Notes: a model not told the origin generated them from the sequence alone. Positions 25,643-36,623 are shown, numbered from the stretch's first letter. The stretch: DNA of 64,000 nt from Ramlibacter albus (GCF_014297445.1 NZ_JACORU010000002.1:372001-436000), one strand, 5' to 3'. Numbers and translations are program-made.

Positions 25643-26730
25643 GCGCGCCACTCCTGGTACTTGTAGGCCGCGAAGGCACCGAGCACGATGGCGATGACGG
25701 CGACCACACTGGTCGCGCTGAGCGTCGACAGGCCGCTCAAGCCCTGCCCGATCGTGCAGCCCATGGCAGTGACGCCGCCGACGCCCATCAGAGCGCCACC
25801 CGCGAGATGGTTGGCGACGTCCTCGGTGCTGCCGAAGCCTTCCCACTTGAAGCGCTTCATCGCGAGGGCCGTCGCGAGCGAGCCCGCGACGACGCCGATC
25901 ACGGAAACGATGCCGATGGTGACCACCTTGGCCTTGTCGCTGAAGAACAGCAGCCAGTCGAGCGTGTACGCCACCGGCGCGACGAAGCTCAAGGCTTCGG
26001 CGCGGCCCGAATTGGTGGCGAGAAAGGTCTCCTCGAGCGTTTCGGGGTGCTCCGCGAGGTGGCCGAGGTGGCCGCTGGTCCACCACATCGCCGCGATCAC
26101 GCCGCCGATGCCGAGGCCGGCGAGGACGTTGTCGAAGTTGCGGAAGCCGCGGCCGGCGAGCGACCACGCGACGAGCCCTCCGCCCACGAGCAGCGCCAGC
26201 ACCATGCCGGCGGACACGGGTGCCACACCCGCGATTGACGCGGCAGCTTGCGGCAAGGTCGCTGGCACGCTGTATTCGATGGCGGCGCGGTCCACCGTCG
26301 CGACGCGCACGACCGCGGTGATGCCCTTCAGCGTGGCGAACGCCGATACCCCGAGGACCACGAAGACGACCGCCGATTTCAGGTTACCGCCGCCGATGCG
26401 CACCAGCGTCTTGCTGCCGCAGCCCGAGCCCAGCACCATCCCGAAGCCGAACATCGCGCCGCCCACGAGGGCGGAGAGCCACAGCCAGCGATTGCCCGTG
26501 TAGAGCGTCTTGGCCGGGTCGATGAGGCCGGCGAAGGCGAGCGCCCAGAAGCCCAGCATCGCCACGCCCGCGGCCATCGCCCATTGGCGCACGCGCGTGT
26601 AGTCGCCCATGGCGAAGACGTCGGTGACCGCGCCCATGGTGCAGAAGTTCGTGCGCTGCGAGATCGCGCCGAATGCGAAAGAAAAAATGAAAGCCAACAA
26701 GAGGACCTTGTTGGCCAGGGAAGCAACCAT
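25639..26730 (-). CDS. YeeE/YedE family (TsuA-like) sulfur-compound transporter
   Basis: This 363-residue polytopic inner-membrane protein has around nine hydrophobic segments. It carries the three conserved cysteine motifs of the family: QRTNFCTMGAV near residue 25-35, GSGCGSKTLV near 102-111, and AMGCTIGQG near 318-326. Members import thiosulfate or related sulfur species by relay through these cysteines. It is a fused two-half protein rather than the short half type. It is coupled to tcdA by a 4-nt overlap. The exact substrate is not deducible. Confidence 0.88.
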   Translation of the reverse strand: MVASLANKVLLLAFIFSFAFGAISQRTNFCTMGAVTDVFAMGDYTRVRQWAMAAGVAMLGFWALAFAGLIDPAKTLYTGNRWLWLSALVGGAMFGFGMVLGSGCGSKTLVRIGGGNLKSAVVFVVLGVSAFATLKGITAVVRVATVDRAAIEYSVPATLPQAAASIAGVAPVSAGMVLALLVGGGLVAWSLAGRGFRNFDNVLAGLGIGGVIAAMWWTSGHLGHLAEHPETLEETFLATNSGRAEALSFVAPVAYTLDWLLFFSDKAKVVTIGIVSVIGVVAGSLATALAMKRFKWEGFGSTEDVANHLAGGALMGVGGVTAMGCTIGQGLSGLSTLSATSVVAVIAIVLGAFAAYKYQEWRA

Positions 26731-26742
26731 GCAAAGATTTTG

Positions 26743-26771
26743 TCATGCCGGGCTCGACCCGGCATCCATGG
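26743..26771. repeat. REP-like palindromic repeat, copy 1
   Basis: ATGCCGGG (26745-26752) pairs with CCCGGCAT (26758-26765) around loop CTCGA and is followed by CCATGG. The same GTCATxxCGGGCTyGACCCGxxATCCATG design recurs at the right end of the window. It lies between the yeeE-like start and the cpoB stop. Elements of this type are scattered intergenically in many proteobacterial genomes. Confidence 0.6.
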
Positions 26772-26789
26772 TGGCGTTGTGCCGCGCCG

Positions 26790-27575
26790 CTAGCGCAGCC
26801 GGGCCAGCCGCTCCTTCGCCGCGTTCGCCGCCTCCGACTGCGGGTACGCCTTCACCAGCTCGTCCAGCGTGCGCCGCGCCCCGGCGTTGTCCTTCAGCTC
26901 GATCTGGCAGTTGGCGATCGACAGCACGGCCTCCGGCGCGCGCGGGTGGTCCGGCGACTGCTGCAGCAGCGCGCGGAAGTTCGCGATGGCGCCGCGGTAG
27001 TCGCGGTTGGCGTATTGCGAGTTGCCCAGCCAGAACAGCGCCGTCGGCCGGTAGCCGCTGGACGGGTAGCGCTTGAGGAACTCGCCGAACAGGCTTTGCG
27101 CCGCGACGAAATCGCCCTTGCGGAAAGCCGCGAGCGCGGTGTCGAAGTCGCGCTGCTCCGCGGGGTCCACCATGATCTCGCGCCCGTCGACGTTCACCTT
27201 GGCGGGCTCGAACTTGCGCAGCCGCTCCTCGGTGGCCATCGCCAGGTCCTTCTGGCGGCGCTGCGCCTCGGACAAATCGCGCGCCAGCGACTCGTTCTCG
27301 CCGCGCAGCCGCGCGACGTCGCTGCGCAGCATCTCGATCTGGCTTTGCAGCTCCAGCAGGCTGCGGCGCAGCGTCGCGGTCTCGTCGGCGTGCCGGCGCA
27401 GCTCCTGGTCGTTCGCGAGGCGCTGCTGCTCCACGCGGGCGCGCAGGTCGAGGATGGCCTTGCGGGCCTCGTCGTCCTCGAACAGCGCCGCGCGCGCGGG
27501 CACCGTTGCGAGCGCGGCCAGCGCGAAGGTGGCGGCCGCAACCGGCCGCAGCAGGCGGGAGGTGGTGTTCATCAT
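26790..27575 (-). CDS. cpoB: Cell-division coordinator CpoB (YbgF)
   Basis: A 261-residue periplasmic protein with a signal peptide (cleavage near PARAALF, residues about 28-30), a trimerising coiled coil (about 40-120, ELRRHADETATLRRSLLELQ) and C-terminal TPRs (about 140-258: RDFDTALAAFRKGDF, SSGYRPTALFWLGNSQY, APEAVLSIANCQIEL). CpoB links Tol-Pal constriction with peptidoglycan synthesis. Start ATG 27575 overlaps the pal stop by 4 nt; an ATG at 27572 is an alternative. Confidence 0.95.
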   Translation of the reverse strand: MMNTTSRLLRPVAAATFALAALATVPARAALFEDDEARKAILDLRARVEQQRLANDQELRRHADETATLRRSLLELQSQIEMLRSDVARLRGENESLARDLSEAQRRQKDLAMATEERLRKFEPAKVNVDGREIMVDPAEQRDFDTALAAFRKGDFVAAQSLFGEFLKRYPSSGYRPTALFWLGNSQYANRDYRGAIANFRALLQQSPDHPRAPEAVLSIANCQIELKDNAGARRTLDELVKAYPQSEAANAAKERLARLR

Positions 27576-28096
27576 CGATAAGCGATCTCGGCCCGGCGGT
27601 TCTGTGCCCAGGCCCGTTCGTCACTGCCGGGCACCGCCGGCTTCTCCTTGCCGAAGCTCACGGCCTCGACCTGCTGGTCGCCCACGCCCAGGATGCCGAG
27701 CGCGCGGCGCACGGCCTCGCTGCGGCGCTGGCCCAGAGCCAGGTTGTACTCGCGCCCGCCGCGCTCGTCGGTGTGGCCTTCGATGACGATGCGCCGGCCG
27801 TTGTTCTGCTTGAGGAAGCGCGCGTGCGCCTCGATCAGGTTCTGGAACTCGGGCTTGATGACGTAGCTGTCGTAGTCGAAGTACACGATGCGCGCGACGT
27901 TCTGCGGGCCTTGCGCGGACGAGGCCGCGTCGTCGGCGCGCACGGGCGCCACCTGGCTTTGCGTGGTGCCGCCGGTGCCGCCCGGGGCGACGGCGCTGCC
28001 GGTGCGGTTCTCCACCGGCACGTCGTCGAGCTTGACGCTCGAGCAGCCCGCCAGGGCCGCGGCCAGGGCGATGCCAAGGAAAACACGATGCTTCAT
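27572..28096 (-). CDS. pal: Peptidoglycan-associated lipoprotein Pal
   Basis: A 174-residue outer-membrane lipoprotein with lipobox LAGC (Cys18) and a C-terminal OmpA-like peptidoglycan-binding domain: YFDYDSYVIKPEF, then IEGHTDERGGREYNLALGQR, and the end RRAEIAYR. The ATG at 28096 is favoured by AGGAG nine nt upstream; an upstream in-frame extension would spoil the lipoprotein signal. It lies 31 nt after tolB and is coupled to cpoB. Confidence 0.97.
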   Translation of the reverse strand: MKHRVFLGIALAAALAGCSSVKLDDVPVENRTGSAVAPGGTGGTTQSQVAPVRADDAASSAQGPQNVARIVYFDYDSYVIKPEFQNLIEAHARFLKQNNGRRIVIEGHTDERGGREYNLALGQRRSEAVRRALGILGVGDQQVEAVSFGKEKPAVPGSDERAWAQNRRAEIAYR

Positions 28097-28127
28097 TGCA
28101 GATGACTCCTGGAGTTTCATTTCTGTG

Positions 28128-29432
28128 TCACTTTTGGAAGGGGCCCCAGTCCGGCTCGCGGATGTCGCCGCCCTGCCCCGCAAGGCGGGCCTTGATCTTG
28201 CCGTCGACGGTGGTGGTCATGAGCGCCTCTCGCCCACCCTGCCGCGTGGCGTACACGATGAGCTTGCTGTTGGGCGCGAAGCTGGGGCTCTCGTCGGCCG
28301 TGGTGTCGGTGACCGTGGCCACGTTGCCGCTGGCGAGCTCCATCACCTGGAGTTTGAAGTTGCCGTTGATGCGGGAAATGTAGGCGAGCCATCTTCCGTC
28401 GGGGCTGATGGCCGGCGAAATGTTGTAACTCCCTGTGAAGGTCACGCGCTGCGCGTCGCCGCCCTGCGCGGGCACGCGGTAGATCTGCGGCGCACCGCCC
28501 CGATCGCTCACGAAGAAGATGGTGCGGCCGTCGGGCGAGTACACGGGCTCGGTGTCGATGCTGCCCGACTGCGTGAGGCGGCGCGGCTCGCCGCCTTCGG
28601 CGCTGATCAGGTACAGCTGCGAGCCGCCGTCGCGCGTGAGCGTCACAGCCAGCGTGCGCCCGTCGGTGGACCATGCGGGCGCGCTGTTCGAGCCGCGGAA
28701 GTTGGCGATCAGGCGCCTGCGGCCACTGTAGACCTCGTGCACGTACACCACGGGCTTGCGCGACTCGAACGAGACGTAGGCGAGGCGCTGGCCGTCGGGC
28801 GACCACGCAGGGGAGATGATCGGCTCGTTGCTCGCGAAAGCGGACTGCGCGTTCTCGCCATCGGAGTCCGCCACCCACAGGTTGTAGCGCGGCCCGCCCT
28901 TGGTGACGTATGCGATGCGCGTGGCGAAAGCGCCCTTGTCGCCGGTGAGTTTTTCGTAGATCAGGTCGGAGAGGCGATGCGCGGCCAGGCGCAGGTCGCC
29001 GGCGGCGACGACGTAGCCATGCACCAGCAGCTCCTGCCCGCGCACCACGTCCCACAGGCGGCAGCGCACGTCGTAGCGGCCGTCCGCGAGGCGCTGCACG
29101 CTGCCCACGGCCAGCGAGTCCGCGCCTTTCTGGCGCCACGGGCTCAGGTCGGGGCGGCTGGTCTCGTCGAGGTTGGTGCCGGCAGCGTCGATGGGGCGGA
29201 ACTGGCCGCTGCGCTCGAGGTTGGCCTGGATGATGGCGCCGATCTTCTGCGGCGCTTCGGCGTCGCCGCGGAAGGGCGCGATGGCAATGGGCAGCTGCGT
29301 GGTGCCCACGCCCGTGACTTCCACGCGGAACTGCGCGAAGGCCGGAACCGCAGCCAGGCCGCCGAGCGCCGCCACAACGCCGCGCCGGCGCCAGAGTTGT
29401 TGTTCAGTCATGGTGCTTAGGGTTGGATTCAT
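28128..29432 (-). CDS. tolB: Tol-Pal periplasmic beta-propeller TolB
   Basis: The protein has 434 residues, with a signal peptide, an N-terminal alpha/beta domain (about 40-170), and six WD-like propeller blades with repeated PxWSPDGxxLAY/F patterns (ISPAWSPDGQRLAYVSFES, PVYSPDGRTIFFVSDRGG, ISPAISPDGRWLAYIS). TolB relays force between TolA and Pal. The ATG at 29432 overlaps the glycosyltransferase stop by 4 nt; an internal ATG at 29411 (MTEQQLW) would also keep the signal peptide. tolQRA are not upstream: the gene is coupled to glycosyltransferases instead. Confidence 0.96.
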   Translation of the reverse strand: MNPTLSTMTEQQLWRRRGVVAALGGLAAVPAFAQFRVEVTGVGTTQLPIAIAPFRGDAEAPQKIGAIIQANLERSGQFRPIDAAGTNLDETSRPDLSPWRQKGADSLAVGSVQRLADGRYDVRCRLWDVVRGQELLVHGYVVAAGDLRLAAHRLSDLIYEKLTGDKGAFATRIAYVTKGGPRYNLWVADSDGENAQSAFASNEPIISPAWSPDGQRLAYVSFESRKPVVYVHEVYSGRRRLIANFRGSNSAPAWSTDGRTLAVTLTRDGGSQLYLISAEGGEPRRLTQSGSIDTEPVYSPDGRTIFFVSDRGGAPQIYRVPAQGGDAQRVTFTGSYNISPAISPDGRWLAYISRINGNFKLQVMELASGNVATVTDTTADESPSFAPNSKLIVYATRQGGREALMTTTVDGKIKARLAGQGGDIREPDWGPFQK

Positions 29433-30274
29433 GGATTGAGTTCAGTCACCACGGGTTTGCCTGCATCGGCCGCTTCGGCCAGGCCCGCCTGGGCACGGAT
29501 GATGCCGCTTTCCATGCGGTGCAGGACGCGTTGCCGGTTCGGGCCTTCGCTCGCGCGGCTCTGCTCGCGGTGCCACAGGTGCAGCACCTCGGTGGCAAGC
29601 CAGCCGTTGCGGCGCACGAGCTGCGCATTGTGCAGGCGCAGGACCAGGTCCGCGTCCTCGTGGCCCCAGCCGGAAAACGTTTCGTCGAATCCGTTGACCT
29701 TGCAGAAATCTTCCTTCCACACACCGAAATTGCAGCTGCGAATGCCCTTCCACCGGAAACGTTTCTCGTCGCGTCCCGGTGCACCGGGCCAGCGCACGAG
29801 ATGCGACAGCTTGTTCACGTGCCCGGCCGCGCGCAGGCGCAGCCAGCCGCCCGCCCCGATGCCCGAAGGGTCCAGCTCGCCGGCCGTCACCTGCCGCGTG
29901 AGCGGCTCGTCCAGCAGCACGCGGCTGCCGTTGACGAAGCAGCCCGGCCGGGCGAGCGCTTCATGCATTTGGACAAATCTTACCCCGGGGACGCAGTCGC
30001 CATCCATGAAGACCAGGTAATCGGCGCCGGCCGCCTGCGCGCCAAGGTTGCGGGCGCGCGAGGCGGTGAAGCCGACGTCGGGGTGCCAGACGTGGCGCAC
30101 CGGGCAGTCGAACGCGGGCAGGCCTTCGCGCATGGCATCCACGTGCTCGGGCCGCGAGCCGTCGTCGGCCACGATGACCTCGTGGTTCGCGCCGCATTGC
30201 GGTGCCAGCCCCCGCAACACGGCGAGCAACGCATCCGCGCGGTTGTACGTGAGGACGACGAACGCGGTCTTCAT
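29429..30274 (-). CDS. Family 2 glycosyltransferase (galactosyltransferase-type C-terminus)
   Basis: The protein has 281 residues. It has a GT-A fold with FVVLTYNRADALLAVLRGL at the start, VIVADDGSRPEHV, DYLVFMDGDCVPG (the D-x-D metal site), and a C-terminal FSGWGHEDADLVLRLH motif as in GT2/galactosyltransferase-type proteins. The start at 30274 overlaps the preceding glycosyltransferase by 4 nt (ATGA). Context with msbA, O-antigen ligase and a heptosyltransferase suggests LPS outer-core or O-chain work. Confidence 0.87.
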   Translation of the reverse strand: MKTAFVVLTYNRADALLAVLRGLAPQCGANHEVIVADDGSRPEHVDAMREGLPAFDCPVRHVWHPDVGFTASRARNLGAQAAGADYLVFMDGDCVPGVRFVQMHEALARPGCFVNGSRVLLDEPLTRQVTAGELDPSGIGAGGWLRLRAAGHVNKLSHLVRWPGAPGRDEKRFRWKGIRSCNFGVWKEDFCKVNGFDETFSGWGHEDADLVLRLHNAQLVRRNGWLATEVLHLWHREQSRASEGPNRQRVLHRMESGIIRAQAGLAEAADAGKPVVTELNP

Positions 30275-31038
30275 CGACCCCGTTGCTGCAGCAGCCACAG
30301 CTTCAGGTACCGGTAGTAGGTGCCTTCGGCGTTCGACACGGCGAGCATGAAGCCTCTGCGGCCGTCAAGGAATCCGAGCTGCAGCAGGTACGTGCGGATG
30401 AAGGCCCACACCCCGCTCGCCACTGCACGCCCGAGGGAGCCGCGCTTGCCCTGCTGCAGCATGCGCTGCGCACCGGCGGTCGAATAGCGGTCCAGCTTGC
30501 CCAGCACCGACTCGAGGTCCGGGAAGCTCTCGTGCAGCAGGTCATTGCGCAGGCGCGCCGGTGCCGATTGCGCAACGAGCCGCTCGTGCACCACGTCGTC
30601 CGAGAAACGCGCGGTGCCGCGGCGAAACAGGCGCGTCACGTAGTCCGGGTACCAGCCGGAGTGCGCCATGTACTGGCCGCAATAGCTGGAGCGCCGCGGG
30701 ATGTCGTAGGCGTCGGCGGTGGGGGCATGAAGCACCGCGAGGATCTCCTCGCGCAAAGCCGGCGTGACGCGTTCGTCGGCATCGATCGACAGCACCCAGG
30801 GCTGCGTGGCCAGCTCCAGCGCGCGGTTCTTCTGCGCCCCGAACCCGGGCCAGTCCTGCGTGGTGACGACCTTCGCGCCCGCGGCTTCGGCGATCTCGCG
30901 CGTGCGGTCGGTGCTGCCGCTGTCCACGACGATGCGTTCGGCCGCGAAATCCACCGACCCCAGGCAGGCGGCGATGTTGGCCTCTTCGTTGCGCGTGATG
31001 AGGATGGCGGCGAGCGGCGCGGAGGATAATCCGTGCAT
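30271..31038 (-). CDS. Family 2 glycosyltransferase (WaaE/KdtX-like)
   Basis: The 255-residue protein has the layout of WaaE-type LPS-core glycosyltransferases: AAILITRNEEANIAACLGSV, ERIVVDSGSTDRT, AQKNRALELA, VLSIDADERVTPAL with the D-x-D, and the C-terminal region HESFPDLESVLGKLDRY with a hydrophobic tail. The ATG at 31038 lies only 2 nt from the divergent msbA start, so either start could be slightly inside. The sugar donor is unknown. Confidence 0.87.
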   Translation of the reverse strand: MHGLSSAPLAAILITRNEEANIAACLGSVDFAAERIVVDSGSTDRTREIAEAAGAKVVTTQDWPGFGAQKNRALELATQPWVLSIDADERVTPALREEILAVLHAPTADAYDIPRRSSYCGQYMAHSGWYPDYVTRLFRRGTARFSDDVVHERLVAQSAPARLRNDLLHESFPDLESVLGKLDRYSTAGAQRMLQQGKRGSLGRAVASGVWAFIRTYLLQLGFLDGRRGFMLAVSNAEGTYYRYLKLWLLQQRGR

Positions 31039-31040
31039 GA

Positions 31041-32846
31041 ATGCCGATGATACCTGCCGTGCCTGAAGCCTCCGTCGGCACGGCAGCGCCCGTGCCCGCA
31101 ACGCCCGCCCCCACCCCCAGCCTCGTTTCGCGCATCCGCCGCGTGTTCCCGTACATCGCGTCGGTGCGCCGCTACTGGGTCGTGGTGCTGCTCGCCACCG
31201 TCATCGGCGCGGCGACGGAGCCGGCCGTGCCCGCGCTGATGAAGCCGCTCCTGGACAAGGGCTTCGGCGCGCAGGCCTTCAGCCCGTGGCTGGTGCCGGC
31301 TTTCCTCCTGCTTTTGTTCGGCATCCGCGGCCTCTCGGGCTTCATCGCCGACGTGGCGCTGGCCAAGATCGCCAACGAGGGCATGGTGCAGGTGCGCCGC
31401 GCGCTGTTCGGGCGGCTGCTCGATGCGCGCATGGAGATGTTCGCGAAGGAAAGCGCGAGTTCGCTGTCCAACAGCATCGTGCAGGAAGTGCAGACCGGGT
31501 TCAGCCTGATCGTGAACGCGCTCACGGCGCTGGTGAAGGACAGCCTCGCGCTGGTCGCCCTCCTCGGCTACCTGCTGTACATCAACTGGCAGCTCACGCT
31601 GATCGTGGGCTTCATGGCGCCGGCGGTGGCTTGGCTGATGCGCACCGCATCTCGTCGCCTCTATGGCCTTGCAAAAAGTAGCCAGGCCGCCACCATCGAC
31701 CTCGCCTACGCGGTCGAAGAAAACGTGCTCGCCAACCGCGTCGTGCGCCTGCACGAGGCGCAGGAGGTGCAGGCCGGCCGCTTCGACAAGCTCAGCCTGC
31801 AGCTGCGCCGCCTCGCGATGAAGTCCGCGGTGGCGCAGGCGCTCATCACGCCCACGATGCACATGCTGGCGGCGGCGGCCCTGTCTGTGGTGATCTGCAT
31901 CGCGCTTTGGCAAAGCGGCGACCACATGACGGTGGGCTCCTTCGCCTCGTTCGTGGCGGCGATGCTGATGCTGATCGCGCCGACCAAGCGCTTGTCCGAA
32001 GCGACGAGCCCGATTGCGCGCGGCCTCGCGGCGCTGGAGCGTTCGTTCGACCTCGTCGAGCATTCGCCGCGCGAGCAAGGCGGCACGTTCGCCGTCGACC
32101 GCGCGCAGGGCCAAATCGAGCTGCGCAACGTGAGCGTGCAGTACGCGGGCGCCAACCGCGACGCGCTCGCCGACTTCTGGCTGGACATCCAACCCGGCGA
32201 GACGCTCGCGCTCGTCGGCCCCTCGGGCTCCGGCAAGACCACGCTGGCCAACCTGCTCCCGCGCTTCGTGCAGCCTACCGGGGGGCAGGTGCTGCTGGAC
32301 GGGCACGACATCGCCGGCTGGGACCTGCGCGCGCTGCGCCGCCAGTTCGCGATGGTCAGCCAGGACGTGGTGATGTTCAACGACACACTGGCGGCGAACG
32401 TGGCGCTCGGCGCGCAGGTGGATCGCGCCCGTGTGCAGCAGTCGCTGGAGGCGGCCAACCTCGGTCCCCTGGTTGCGCAACTGCCGCAAGGCATCGACAG
32501 CCCGGTCGGCCATAACGCCACGGCGCTCTCGGGCGGCCAGCGCCAGCGCCTTGCCATCGCCCGCGCGTTGTACAAGGACGCGCCGATCCTGATCCTCGAC
32601 GAGGCCACGTCGGCGCTCGACACGGAGAGCGAACGCGCCGTGCAAGAGGCGCTGCGCCGCCTGATGGCCGGCCGCACGACGATCATCATCGCGCACCGGC
32701 TCTCCACCATCGAGCATGCCGACCGCGTCGCCGTGCTGGACCACGGCCGGCTCGCGGAGCTCGGCACGCACGCGCAGCTGCTTGCCAGTGGCGGGCTGTA
32801 CGCGCGCCTGCATGCGCTGCACGGCGGCGAAGGGTTGCTGGAGTGA
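31041..32846 (+). CDS. msbA: Lipid A/LPS flippase MsbA-type ABC exporter
   Basis: The 601-residue half-transporter is fused membrane domain plus ATPase. Six transmembrane helices span about residues 45-320, followed by a nucleotide-binding domain: Walker A GPSGSGKTT, Q-loop, signature LSGGQRQRLAIARAL, Walker B ILILDEATSALD and switch IIAHRLST. The N-terminal 25 residues are Ala/Pro-rich. An alternative ATG is at 31047. It is the first gene of a coupled LPS operon with the O-antigen ligase and glycosyltransferase 9 genes. Confidence 0.93.
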   Translation: MPMIPAVPEASVGTAAPVPATPAPTPSLVSRIRRVFPYIASVRRYWVVVLLATVIGAATEPAVPALMKPLLDKGFGAQAFSPWLVPAFLLLLFGIRGLSGFIADVALAKIANEGMVQVRRALFGRLLDARMEMFAKESASSLSNSIVQEVQTGFSLIVNALTALVKDSLALVALLGYLLYINWQLTLIVGFMAPAVAWLMRTASRRLYGLAKSSQAATIDLAYAVEENVLANRVVRLHEAQEVQAGRFDKLSLQLRRLAMKSAVAQALITPTMHMLAAAALSVVICIALWQSGDHMTVGSFASFVAAMLMLIAPTKRLSEATSPIARGLAALERSFDLVEHSPREQGGTFAVDRAQGQIELRNVSVQYAGANRDALADFWLDIQPGETLALVGPSGSGKTTLANLLPRFVQPTGGQVLLDGHDIAGWDLRALRRQFAMVSQDVVMFNDTLAANVALGAQVDRARVQQSLEAANLGPLVAQLPQGIDSPVGHNATALSGGQRQRLAIARALYKDAPILILDEATSALDTESERAVQEALRRLMAGRTTIIIAHRLSTIEHADRVAVLDHGRLAELGTHAQLLASGGLYARLHALHGGEGLLE

Positions 32847-34048
32847 GCGCCGCGGGGCCGCTGCACGAAGCAGGCGTCGCGCTGCCCGCCGCCGCAGGCC
32901 CGGCCGGCGCGGCCACGCCCGCATCGCGCGCCTGGCAGCAGGCGCTGGGCGCCGCGCTGTTCGCCCTCGGCGTCTTCCTGCCCTGGTCCACCGCGGGCAC
33001 CAGCATCAGCATCGGCGTGCTGATGGTGCTGTACCTGCTCACCCCGCGCAGGGCGTACGCGGCCACGCCCTGGCGCGAACCGGCCGTCGCGGTGGGCCTC
33101 GTGCTGCTCGCCTACATCGCGCTGCGCACCGTGGCCGCCGAGGGCTGGGCGCTGGAAACGGTCAAGTTCGCCAACCGCTACCACGAGCTGCTGATGATCC
33201 CGCTGCTGGGGGCGCTGATGACGCTGTCGCAGCGGCGCAATGCATTCCTTTACGGCCTGCTGCTGGGCGGCCTGGGGTTGGCCATCGCCCACTGGCTGCC
33301 ATTGCCCGAGCCCATGCACACGAAACTGGAGTTGCGGCGCATCTCGGCGGGCTTCGGGCTGGCCGTCTGCGCGTTCATGCTCTACGAGGAAACGCGGCTC
33401 GGCCGGCTGCCGAAGCTCGCGGGGTATTTCAGTGCCGGCTTCCTCGCGGCCACCATCGTGCTGGCGGTGGGCGCGCGCACCGGCTACCTGATGCTGCTGC
33501 TGCTGGGCGCCTGCGCGGCCTGGCGCACCGCGCCGAAGCGGATGCGCTGGCCGGTGCTGGCCGGGCTCGTCGTTGTCGCAGTCTCGGCCTTCCTGCTGCT
33601 GTCCAGCGTGCGCGAAAAGCGCGGCGACATCGCCATGTCCAACAAGATCCGCACCGAGATGGTCCAGAACACGATGGAGGTGGTGCGGGAGCACTGGCTG
33701 CTGGGCACGGGCTGGCGCGGCTACCGCAAGGCGTACAGCGAAGCGGCGGCGGAACGCGGCGCGCCGCCCGACTCGCACTGGGCCGAGAGCGACAACCCCC
33801 ACAGCGAATACCTCATGCAGGCCGCCGGTGGCGGCCTGCCCGCGCTGGCGCTCTTCATCGCCTGGCTGGCGATCCCGATCCTCGCGCCGTGGCGGCGGCA
33901 CGAAGGCACCGATTCGCAGACGGGCGTGCTCGCGTGCATCGCCATCGCCTTCGCGGTGGGATGCATCTTCAACTCGATGCTGCTCGATTTCATCGAGGGC
34001 CACCTGTATGGCGCCATGTTCGCGTGGCTGATGGCGCAACGGGAATGA
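32843..34048 (+). CDS. O-antigen ligase family protein (WaaL/Wzy_C-like)
   Basis: This 401-residue protein has about eleven hydrophobic segments. The large periplasmic loop lies between about 245 and 330 and contains the family pattern GTGWRGYRKAY followed by SDNPHSEYLMQAAGGG with His320, the position used by WaaL ligases. It starts with GTG overlapping the msbA stop by 4 nt. It probably ligates O-polysaccharide or sugar to lipid A-core at the periplasmic face; a polymerase role cannot be excluded from sequence. Confidence 0.85.
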   Translation: MSAAGPLHEAGVALPAAAGPAGAATPASRAWQQALGAALFALGVFLPWSTAGTSISIGVLMVLYLLTPRRAYAATPWREPAVAVGLVLLAYIALRTVAAEGWALETVKFANRYHELLMIPLLGALMTLSQRRNAFLYGLLLGGLGLAIAHWLPLPEPMHTKLELRRISAGFGLAVCAFMLYEETRLGRLPKLAGYFSAGFLAATIVLAVGARTGYLMLLLLGACAAWRTAPKRMRWPVLAGLVVVAVSAFLLLSSVREKRGDIAMSNKIRTEMVQNTMEVVREHWLLGTGWRGYRKAYSEAAAERGAPPDSHWAESDNPHSEYLMQAAGGGLPALALFIAWLAIPILAPWRRHEGTDSQTGVLACIAIAFAVGCIFNSMLLDFIEGHLYGAMFAWLMAQRE

Positions 34049-35096
34049 AGAGCATCCTCGTCGTGGTCACGCGCCAGATCGGCGACGTGCTGCTCACGAC
34101 ACCGCTGGTGCGGCAGGCTCGCGTGCTGTGGCCCGATGCGGCGATCGACGTGCTGGGTTTCGCGGGCACGCTCGGCATGCTCGCCGGCAACCCGGACGTA
34201 CGCGAGGCGATCGCCGTGCCCGCGAAGCCCGGGTTCGGCGGCACGCTGGCGCTTGCGCGGCGGCTGTGGCGGCGGTACGACCTCGCGCTGGTCGCGGACC
34301 CCGGCGACCGCGCGCACCTCATCGGCCTGGTGGCCGCACGCGAGCGAGCGGGCCTCCTGCCGGCCCGGAACAGCAGCAACTGGTGGAAGCGCAAGCTGCT
34401 CGCGCATGCCGTGACGAGCGGCGGGGACCTGTCGAGCGAGCATGTCGTCGCGGAGAAGCTCCGCCTGCTGCAACCGTGGGGCGCGCCGGTTTCGACACCG
34501 CAGGTCGTCGGCCCTTCGAGCGCCTCCCTGCCTGCTGCCCTGCAGGCGAAGCTGCAACCCGGCTACGTCGTTGTGCACACACCCTCGATGTGGCCGTACA
34601 AGCAATGGCCGCTGTCCCACTTCCGCGACCTGATCGCGCGTCTTGCCGCAGCCGGGCGGCAGGTCGTGTTGACCGGCAGCGGCAGCGACACCGACCGCGC
34701 CGCCGTCGCCGCGATGCATGGCGCCGCACCCGACTCCTTGCTCGTCGACGCCGGCGTGCTCACCTTCAACCAGCTCGCCGGCCTGATCCGCGGCGCGGCG
34801 CTCTACATCGGGCCGGACACTTCGGTGTCGCATCTCGCCGCGGCCTGCGACGTCCCCGTGCTCGCGATCTTCGGCCCGACGAACCCGCAGCGCTGGGCGC
34901 CCTGGCCGGGTGTGCCGCAATCGTTCGAGCGCGTTGCACTCTCGCAGACTCTCGGGAAGGTCACGTTGATCCAAGCCGACCTGCCTTGCGTGCCATGCGG
35001 CAAAGCCGGTTGCGAAAACCACCGCGCCAGCCGCAGCGACTGCCTCCCCGCGATCACGCCCGAGCGCGTCGCCGAGCAGGCACTGCGGATGCTTTC

Positions 35097-35100
<4 letters not shown>
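34045..35100 (+). CDS. Family 9 glycosyltransferase (heptosyltransferase-like)
   Basis: The 351-residue GT-B protein has the family start RQIGDVLLTTPLVRQAR, the acceptor-domain region RRYDLALVADPGDRAHL, VVVHTPSMWPYKQWP and the donor motif YIGPDTSVSHLAAACDVPVL followed by FGPTNPQRWAPWP. The C-terminus shows the typical Cys cluster LPCVPCGKAGCENH. It probably adds heptose or another sugar to the LPS core. It overlaps the ligase stop by 4 nt and ends tail-to-tail with rng, sharing CTAG. Confidence 0.9.
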
Positions 35101-36560
<1,460 letters not shown>

Positions 36561-36623
36561 CGGCTGGAGAATAACCCAGCAACACACGAGCGCGGCATGG
36601 GCGGCTAAACTGCCTTCCGCTGT

